NCBI GenBank assembly: GCA_963743595.1
Contig: CAVURW010000257.1
Span: 1 to 30,531 of the forward strand
Length of the DNA: 30,531 bases
DNA from: CAVURW01 sp963743595
GTDB lineage: Bacteria > Verrucomicrobiota > Verrucomicrobiia > Methylacidiphilales > UBA1321
Direction of reading: 5' to 3'
Within the stretch, counting starts at the first letter, position 1; every line of letters begins with the position of its first letter. A model generated the notes under the pieces. That model worked only from the letters and a program-made list of their open reading frames with translations. It ran no database searches and was not told the origin of the DNA. Below are positions 24,535-30,531 of this stretch, piece by piece. Made by a program: the position numbers and the translations under genes.

Positions 24535-25292
24535 GCGGCGTCAAGATTACGGCCTGCCTCATTACCCTGAACGAAGAGTCTGACCTACCGAGATGCCTCG
24601 CCAGCGTCCTGCCGCTCGTGGATGAAGTGGTCATCATCGATTCCGGAAGCACCGACAAGACCGTGGCTCTGGCGCAAGAAAAGGGCGCGCGCGTGATTCA
24701 TCACAAGTGGCTGGGTTACGTCGGCCAAAAGAATTTTGCCATTCAACAAGCGACCCACGATTGGGTGCTCAGTATCGATGCTGACGAAGAGATTTCCCGC
24801 GATTTATCCAATTCAATTCGTGCCGTGCGAGAACAGGGTGCAGGCCACTTCGCCGGTTACGAGGTCAATCGATTGGTGTTTTATCGTGGAAAATGGATCT
24901 ACTACGGTGATTGGTACCCGGATCGATTGGTCCGGCTGTTTCGTAAGGACGCCGCGCAATTTGAGGGCGGTCGCGTGCACGAGCGGCTGATGGTGAAAGG
25001 CGAGGTCGCTCGGCTTGACGGCCATCTGTTCCACTACACCTACAAGGACCGCGACGATCGCGCCCGCCGAATCGAGCGCTACGCCGAGCTTTGGGCGGAG
25101 ACGGCAGCGGAACGCGGGAAAACGGCGGCTCCCTGGAGTGGGCCGGTCCATGCGGCGGTGCGGCTGTTTAAGGGACTGGTGATCAAGCGCGGAATTCTGG
25201 ACGGCACGGTGGGCGTGGAGATTGCCTGGGGGAACGCGCGCGAGGTGTGGCTGAAATATGCGCTCTTGCGTAAAATGCGCGATCAGCGATGA
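24531..25292 (+). CDS. WaaE/KdtX-like family 2 glycosyltransferase
   Basis: The 253-residue protein is a GT-A glycosyltransferase of family 2. Key motifs are ACLITLNEE (8-16), IIDSGSTDKT (35-44), the metal-binding DAD at 83-85 in LSIDADEEIS, and WYPDRLVRLFRKD followed by GGRVHERL, which characterise WaaE-type enzymes that add a beta-1,4-glucose to inner-core heptose. The sugar here is inferred from the family. Its GTG start at 24531 overlaps the waaF stop (GTGA), and murJ begins three bases after its TGA. The operon order supports a role in LPS core assembly on the cytoplasmic face of the inner membrane. Confidence 0.85.
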   Translation: MSGVKITACLITLNEESDLPRCLASVLPLVDEVVIIDSGSTDKTVALAQEKGARVIHHKWLGYVGQKNFAIQQATHDWVLSIDADEEISRDLSNSIRAVREQGAGHFAGYEVNRLVFYRGKWIYYGDWYPDRLVRLFRKDAAQFEGGRVHERLMVKGEVARLDGHLFHYTYKDRDDRARRIERYAELWAETAAERGKTAAPWSGPVHAAVRLFKGLVIKRGILDGTVGVEIAWGNAREVWLKYALLRKMRDQR

Positions 25293-25295
25293 TCA

Positions 25296-26930
25296 ATGGG
25301 GCTCATGACTAGAAATAAACCGGCGAGTCAGAAGCGATCTGCAGTGGTCGTGGGGATTGCTGTCGTCGGGTCGAGAATGATGGGGCTCGTGCGGGAAGTG
25401 ATTTTTGCGCACATGTTCGGTGCCGGGGCGATCAGCGACGCGTACACGGCAGCGTTTCGAATTCCCAATTTACTGCGGGACTTATTCGCTGAAGGAGCGC
25501 TCTCCACCGCGTTTACGACGACCTTCGCTAAGATGTGGCAAAAGGAGGGCCCGGCGGCGGCGTGGCGCTTGGGCGAGCTGGTGATCTCGTCATTGATGAT
25601 CGTGATCAGCGTCGTTTCGATGCTAGGCGTTATCACCGCTCCATGGTTAGTGACTGTAACGAGCCACGGCTTCGAGCAGGTGCCGGGGAAATTCGATCTG
25701 GCGGTGAACTTAACCCGTATTCTCTTCCCGTTCATCATTTTCGTTTCGTTGGCGGCGGTTGTCATGGGCATGTTGAACGCGCGAAACGTGTTCGGAATTC
25801 CGGCCAGTGCCAGCACGGCGTTTAATATCATTTCTGTGATCAGCGGTGTGTTGCTGGCTCTGGTTATGGAGCCGCAAAAGGATTGGCATCATCCGCACTT
25901 TGGCGTGCTCTCGATCTATGGCTGGTGTTTTGGCGTGCTCATCGGCGGCTTGGCTCAGCTCTTCTTACAGATCCCGGCGCTCTGGAAGCTAGGGTTTCGA
26001 TTTGGTTGGAGAATGGATTGGAAAGATCCCGGTTTACGAACCGTTTTGGTACTGATGTTGCCCAGTGCGCTGGCGGGGAGCGCGGTTCAGATTAACGTGA
26101 TGGTGAACGGCGCGTTCGCCGCGAACATCGACGGAGCCTCTTCATGGCTCTACTACGCATTTCGACTGGTGCAGTTACCGATCGGCGTGTTCGGCGTGGC
26201 GATCGCAACGGTCACCCTGCCCGCAGTAGCGAGGCTGCACGCGATGGAGGATCTAAAGGCGTTCGGTAAAACAGTCGAGGAAGCGTTGCGATTTGGTTTT
26301 TACCTGACTCTGCCGTCGTCGATCGGATTGGCCGTGATGGCGCGTCCGTTAATCGAGGTGATTTACCAGCGCGGCGCGTTCGATGCCCATGCGACTGCAG
26401 AGACCGCTCTGGCGCTTCAGGCCTACGCAATTGGCTTGGCGGGATACTCCGGCATCAAGATATTGGTGCCCTGTTTTTATGCGTTAAACGAGACGCGAAT
26501 TCCGCCGCGAGTGAGCTTCATCGGAATCGGGCTGAACCTCGCATTGGCGGCTCTCTTTTTCTTTTGGTTTAAGCTCGGGCACATGGGCTTGGCGCTGACG
26601 ACCGGGCTGGTGGCGATTATCAACTTTTTACAGCTCTTATGGGCGATGTCGGGACGAGTCGATCTTGGATCGCCCCTGCGCTGGACCGACTTTTTCACGA
26701 AGGTCTCTTTTGCAGGATTTGCGTGCGGGGCCGTGGCATTTGCCGGAACGACGTTTCTCTTCGATCCCCTGCACCAAACGGTCTACGGAAAATTTGTAGT
26801 GGTTCGCGCGACCGTCATGCTAGCGGTGATCGCGGTTGCTGCCCTCGTTTACCTAGTCCTCACCATGGTCATGAAAGTCCCGGAAGGCACCGAGGTGCTG
26901 AATCTGGTGAAACGAAAGCTCAATCGCTAG
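25296..26930 (+). CDS. murJ: Lipid II flippase MurJ
   Basis: The 544-residue protein is a polytopic transporter of the MurJ/MviN family with about 14 membrane helices. It has conserved pieces VGSRMMGLVREVIFAHMFG near the start, AYTAAFRIPNLLRDLFAEGA (an arginine in the substrate cavity) and QLPIGVFGVAIATVTLPAVAR. MurJ moves lipid II across the inner membrane for peptidoglycan synthesis. The ATG at 25296 follows the glycosyltransferase stop after three bases; an ATG at 25305 is possible. It is the third gene of the operon, tying cell-wall and LPS synthesis together. Length is slightly above that of the Escherichia coli protein. Confidence 0.92.
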   Translation: MGLMTRNKPASQKRSAVVVGIAVVGSRMMGLVREVIFAHMFGAGAISDAYTAAFRIPNLLRDLFAEGALSTAFTTTFAKMWQKEGPAAAWRLGELVISSLMIVISVVSMLGVITAPWLVTVTSHGFEQVPGKFDLAVNLTRILFPFIIFVSLAAVVMGMLNARNVFGIPASASTAFNIISVISGVLLALVMEPQKDWHHPHFGVLSIYGWCFGVLIGGLAQLFLQIPALWKLGFRFGWRMDWKDPGLRTVLVLMLPSALAGSAVQINVMVNGAFAANIDGASSWLYYAFRLVQLPIGVFGVAIATVTLPAVARLHAMEDLKAFGKTVEEALRFGFYLTLPSSIGLAVMARPLIEVIYQRGAFDAHATAETALALQAYAIGLAGYSGIKILVPCFYALNETRIPPRVSFIGIGLNLALAALFFFWFKLGHMGLALTTGLVAIINFLQLLWAMSGRVDLGSPLRWTDFFTKVSFAGFACGAVAFAGTTFLFDPLHQTVYGKFVVVRATVMLAVIAVAALVYLVLTMVMKVPEGTEVLNLVKRKLNR

Positions 26931-26972
26931 ATGACGAAGTCTTGTTAACTTCCTCGGGAGCGGTGTAGAGTA

Positions 26973-29594
26973 ATGTGGATGGCACAGCGCGCGCTCGTAC
27001 TGATCTTGGGTGTTTCCGTATGGGTAACGATGGGCGCCTGTTTCGGGGCGGGAACGACCGCAAGCACCTCCCCCACTCCAACTCCGGCGGCAACACCCAC
27101 AGAAGTTCCGGTTTCCGATGAGGAAAATAAGGAGTGGAAAGATATCCAGGCTTTTCTGGGCGAAGGGGCCTACGACGTCGTTAACGACAAAAGCGCGGCG
27201 TTCGTAAAGAAATTCCCGAATTCAAGTCTCGGAATTCATGTGCGCATCGCCTGGGCGCAGGGCTTGTATCAACTCGCCCGCGACGAAGACGCACTGGCCG
27301 TGCTCTCCGGTTTCTCAGGCACTGTGCCAGCCGATTCCGTGACGTCGGTTCAATTTTGGAACGCCGAGTGTTACCTGGAACTGATGCGTTGGCCGGAAGC
27401 AGAGGCAAATTTCCGGACCGTCGTCGCCACGACTGATAACGACGTGCGGCGTGGCGAGGCCAAGATCGGGCTTGCGTGGAGTCTTTACCAGCAGGGAAAG
27501 AGTGATGAAGCGAGCAAGATTCTGACTGAATTGGCCAAGAACGATAAAAATCGAATGGCCGCGCAAGAGGCTCAACTCATCCAGGCGAAAATTGCGGCGG
27601 GCAAGAAAGATTACGACGGTGCGGCGACCATTCTGAATGGAATTCTGCAAAATCAGCCCGAGCCAAAGGTGAAGTTTCAAGCGGCGTTTTGGCTAGGTAA
27701 AGTAAAGAATAGTGCAGGCCAATATGCCGATGCCATTCAGGCGCTGAACATCGTGACGGGGGATGCGCAGGCGTTCCCGAAAAAGCTCATTGCGGAGGCA
27801 AACATCGCGCTCGGTCAGGCACAGTTGGCTCTCGGTCATAGTGAAGTGGCGCTGGATAGTTTCGAAAAAGTTTATGAATTGACTGAGAATCGTGAGGTCC
27901 GGTTTGCTGCGTTTACGGCCTATCTCTCTGCTGCTCGGGCGGCTAAAGAGCTGAGCACGGGGATTCAAAAGCTCCAGGATTTCGCGAAGACCAAACCGGA
28001 GGCGGTTCCGGATGCGTTATATGCCACGGCAGCGGCGATTGCGGATGATGGAACAGACGACAGCAAAGCGATCGGTACGCTGGAATCCATGGTGGTGACC
28101 TACAACAAAGACGAGCGGGCTGGCGCGGCTTATCAACTCCTGGGTCAACTCTATTTGAAAGTGGGAAAAATGGATGACGCCGTACGCGCCTATACCAGTT
28201 GTCTCTCCGCCAGCAATGACCCGGATGTTCAACGGACCTCTCATTTTCAATTGGGTCTGCTCGATTTAAAGAAGCAAGATTGGAGCGGCGCGCTCGACCA
28301 TTTCGGTAATGTGGTGAACGATTCCGAAGACTCGATGACCGAGCGGGCCCTGTTCAACTCGATCCTGGCGGAAGCGCATTTACAGGACACGAAAGGCGTT
28401 TCCCAGAGCGCGACTAGTTTCATGAAGCGCTTCCCGAAGAGCGTCTATTCGGCGCAGGCGGCCACGATTGCCGGCGATCTTTTCGCCAGTCTCGGCCGAA
28501 ACGATGAAGCAAAAACGGCGTATCAAAGCGGGCTGGTGCCGACCGCGACCGATGATGGGCAGCGAATTCTGATGAAGCACTACGCCGATTTCCTCTATCA
28601 AGCGGGCTCAACGGACGAGGCTCTTGCAACCTGGAAAGATATTGTAACGCGCTTTCCGGCTGACTCGGTTGATGCCTCCGAACGAGCGCTGCAGGCTCTC
28701 TACGAAAAGAACGAAATGTCCGACGCTCAGTATGAGCAAAAGCTGCTGGAACTGGAGCAGCAATACGCGCAAAGCGCATCGGCAGCGGAAGTGCTGTTTC
28801 GCCTGGGCGAATTTTACTTCTATCGGCAAGATTACGTGAAGGCACAAGCCACGCTGCAGCAGGTCGCCTCGGCCTACCCAGAAAGCCCGTTCGCCGGGGA
28901 CGCCTGTTTCTTTGCCGGTCAAGCCGCGATTTTGCACCAAGACTTGGCTTCGGCTCAGGATCTTTTCGCGAAGGTTCCAGAGGGCTCACCCTTTAAGAGT
29001 CAGGCGAAGTTGTTGATGGCCCGCTCCTACCACGACCAGCTCAATTTCACCTCCGCCTTAGCCGCCTATCAGGATGTTCTCACCCGGGAAAAGAGCGGCC
29101 CGCTGGTGATCGACGCGAATTTGGGAACTGGCGAATGTCTCTTCGATCTGGCCAAACAAGATCCCTCCAATTACGCCAAGGCGATCACATCGTTTGACGC
29201 CGTATTAAATTCATCGAACGGAACGCCAGCTCAACGAAATGAAGCGGGCGTTCGAAAGGGAAATTGCCTGGAGAAAATGGGCAATACCGATGAGGCGCTC
29301 GCGGTTTATCTGGACGTGCTTTACGGACGGATAGGCAATGCCAATGTGTCAAGTCCTCCCGCTACCACGAGTCCCGCCGCCAGTACCGATCAGGTCGGTG
29401 TCAACGCTCAGCCGCCCGATTTGAAGTGGCAGATTTTAGGGGGTTGGGAAGCTGCCCGCATTCGCGAATCACAAAAAGATTGGCGCTCAGCAATTTCGAT
29501 TTACGAGCGCTTGGAGAAGATTGGCGGCAGTGACGCGCAGTCTTTTCATGATTTGGTAAACAAACTGCGCCGGGATAATTATATTTACGATTAG
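26973..29594 (+). CDS. Exported TPR-repeat protein
   Basis: The 873-residue protein begins with a signal peptide (about 5-24, ending near MGAC, a weak lipobox) and a Thr-Pro-rich linker (29-47). From about 53 to 780 it is almost entirely tetratricopeptide repeats, with pairs such as ALDSFEKVYELTENREVRFAA, GALDHFGNVV and AQATLQQVASAYPESPFAG. A second Ser/Pro/Thr linker near 790-810 precedes a last helical pair. The repeat spacing and the FPxS/YPxS signatures match periplasmic BamD, CpoB and Tol-Pal-associated TPR proteins. It may scaffold envelope assembly. The partner is unknown. It starts 42 bp after murJ and may belong to the same operon. The family is very broad, so function cannot be named. 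Confidence 0.82.
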   Translation: MWMAQRALVLILGVSVWVTMGACFGAGTTASTSPTPTPAATPTEVPVSDEENKEWKDIQAFLGEGAYDVVNDKSAAFVKKFPNSSLGIHVRIAWAQGLYQLARDEDALAVLSGFSGTVPADSVTSVQFWNAECYLELMRWPEAEANFRTVVATTDNDVRRGEAKIGLAWSLYQQGKSDEASKILTELAKNDKNRMAAQEAQLIQAKIAAGKKDYDGAATILNGILQNQPEPKVKFQAAFWLGKVKNSAGQYADAIQALNIVTGDAQAFPKKLIAEANIALGQAQLALGHSEVALDSFEKVYELTENREVRFAAFTAYLSAARAAKELSTGIQKLQDFAKTKPEAVPDALYATAAAIADDGTDDSKAIGTLESMVVTYNKDERAGAAYQLLGQLYLKVGKMDDAVRAYTSCLSASNDPDVQRTSHFQLGLLDLKKQDWSGALDHFGNVVNDSEDSMTERALFNSILAEAHLQDTKGVSQSATSFMKRFPKSVYSAQAATIAGDLFASLGRNDEAKTAYQSGLVPTATDDGQRILMKHYADFLYQAGSTDEALATWKDIVTRFPADSVDASERALQALYEKNEMSDAQYEQKLLELEQQYAQSASAAEVLFRLGEFYFYRQDYVKAQATLQQVASAYPESPFAGDACFFAGQAAILHQDLASAQDLFAKVPEGSPFKSQAKLLMARSYHDQLNFTSALAAYQDVLTREKSGPLVIDANLGTGECLFDLAKQDPSNYAKAITSFDAVLNSSNGTPAQRNEAGVRKGNCLEKMGNTDEALAVYLDVLYGRIGNANVSSPPATTSPAASTDQVGVNAQPPDLKWQILGGWEAARIRESQKDWRSAISIYERLEKIGGSDAQSFHDLVNKLRRDNYIYD

Positions 29595-29698
29595 ATCGTC
29601 CGCGGCCTCCCGTTCTGATTCTTACTGATGTCTCCACAAGGTCGACATGGAAACATGTTGAGAGCGAACAATGAGCTGTTGCAATTTTTACATTCTAC

Positions 29699-29710
29699 GA
29701 AAACGTTTTC
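29699..29710. promoter_or_regulatory. LacI-type operator-like palindrome
   Basis: A perfect 12-bp palindrome, GAAAACGTTTTC, lies 103 nt before the Clp N-domain gene start. With its flanks (C and A) it matches the LacI/CcpA-type consensus TGWAANCGNTNWCA at all but one position. A 12-bp palindrome is expected several times by chance in a window of this size, so this is only a candidate. Confidence 0.25.
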
Positions 29711-29812
29711 AAGGCCCATGCTCTTCACCGATAGAACTTTACCGAAGCCTAATGGCTCATGTAGCTTTTGGAAGTAGTCGTGTCCTTGAGGCCGCAGTGG
29801 CCTCGGTTGTCC

Positions 29813-30531
29813 ATGAACAAATTAAGCTCTCACGTTAATATGGTGATGGCGCTTGCGCGTCGGCAATCCGAGTTTTTCAGCCATAACCTGATCAATACGG
29901 AGCATCTCTTGCTGGCTCTTTTGGAGCTGCCGTTTGCGACGGGAACCAAGATCCTCCAGCGATGCAATGTTGACCTGGAAGCACTCCGCTCGCAGTTGGT
30001 GGAGCGGTGCGAAGCGGTTAAAGATACGGGCCTTGCGACGGTCGATTCGTTCTACACCCCTCGTGTGAAGCGGGTGTTCATGCTCGCGATGCATGAGGCG
30101 CATTTGATGCGGCAAAGCTTTATCGGTACGGATCACCTGCTCCTGGGTCTGATGATGCACATCGGCACCGCTTCTGAGCATATCCTTAGCACTCAATTCA
30201 GGGTCACGCCGGAGGCGATTCGGCGGGAAATTTCAAGAACGCGACATGCCGAAGTGAACCAGGCGACAGATGCCTGGATGCAAGACTGGCTGGATTTAGA
30301 GATTAAGGCCGGATTCACAGAGACCGATCGCGTGTCGCCCTACTCAGCCCACGCGGCGCTTGCGCTCATTTTGGCTCATAACCAGGCCGAGCGCTATTCC
30401 CACGAACATTTCGGCGTGCAACATCTTTTGCTCGGGCTGCTCTCCTATCCCGGCACCTCGGCGAGTCTGGCCCTGCAAAAAATGAACGTCGACCTCGCGG
30501 GAATTCTGGCAGAGCTGGATCGCGTGCTTCT
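29813..30531 (+). CDS. Clp N-domain (Clp repeat) protein, partial, runs off right edge
   Basis: From the ATG at 29813 an open frame of 239 complete codons reaches the window edge. It carries at least three Clp N repeats: NLINTEHLLLALLE (about 27-40), FIGTDHLLLGLM near 105-116, and EHFGVQHLLLGLLS near 204-217, each preceded by a helix such as RVKRVFMLAMHEAH. These form the substrate- or adaptor-binding N-domains of ClpA, ClpB and ClpC unfoldases. Four repeats before any Walker motif would be two N-domains, so the gene may be a ClpC-like ATPase with a doubled N-domain or a standalone Clp-N protein; the rest is not visible. ATG at 29840 is an alternative start. A short hairpin (29788-29804) lies nine bases before the first ATG. 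Confidence 0.72.
   Translation, partial: MNKLSSHVNMVMALARRQSEFFSHNLINTEHLLLALLELPFATGTKILQRCNVDLEALRSQLVERCEAVKDTGLATVDSFYTPRVKRVFMLAMHEAHLMRQSFIGTDHLLLGLMMHIGTASEHILSTQFRVTPEAIRREISRTRHAEVNQATDAWMQDWLDLEIKAGFTETDRVSPYSAHAALALILAHNQAERYSHEHFGVQHLLLGLLSYPGTSASLALQKMNVDLAGILAELDRVL

Noticed and set aside
29822..30196. Minus-strand frame near the right edge
   Set aside because: It is antisense to the Clp N-repeat frame, whose plus-strand motifs (NTEHLLLAL, GTDHLLLGL) are decisive.

Overview
The window looks like chromosomal DNA of a Gram-negative bacterium, most likely a PVC-group organism such as a Verrucomicrobiota member. The signs are an LPS heptosyltransferase next to MurJ, two secreted glycoside-hydrolase-type enzymes (GH29 fucosidase and a DUF5703-type protein), Flp pilins, a CruF-type carotenoid protein, moderately high GC and few clear Shine-Dalgarno sites. 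The taxonomic call is inference; no rRNA or tRNA gene was seen.

Left part (1-3545). A metalloprotease-like gene runs off the left edge. Next is a frameshifted MazF/PemK ribonuclease toxin. Then comes the most interesting locus: a two-gene, minus-strand RNA-repair operon. It encodes an ATP-dependent polynucleotide ligase with an HNH-like zinc finger at its N terminus, overlapping by ATGA a bifunctional HD phosphoesterase/5'-OH polynucleotide kinase (HD-Pnk). Together these can heal and seal 2',3'-cyclic-phosphate/5'-OH breaks, the ends a MazF-type toxin makes. A 26-nt copy of ligase motif III lies upstream of the operon.

Middle (3546-15740). A lipoprotein alpha/beta hydrolase converges with a large secreted DUF5703-type glycosidase. 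A CruF-like carotenoid gene follows, then two tandem Flp pilin genes encoding identical proteins, with a strong hairpin between them and an intrinsic terminator after them. Beyond are a degenerate histidine-kinase-like protein divergent from a large YfhO-type membrane protein, an AT-richer spermidine-synthase-like membrane fusion, and a small unknown protein.

Right part (15741-30531). An IscA-type Fe-S protein, a sugar-nucleotide transferase and a XerC/D recombinase form a tight plus-strand cluster. After a 500-bp spacer come a small coiled-coil protein and a GH29 fucosidase. A minus-strand cluster follows (secreted protein, zinc-ribbon membrane protein, SanA/YdcF-like protein, frameshifted unknown). 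It diverges from an envelope operon: waaF, a WaaE-like glycosyltransferase, murJ and a large TPR protein. The window ends inside a Clp N-domain gene.

No insertion sequence, CRISPR array or prophage was seen. Small signs of gene decay (mazF, the motif III copy, the frameshift near 21.85 kb, the 17.9-18.4 kb spacer) are scattered through it.
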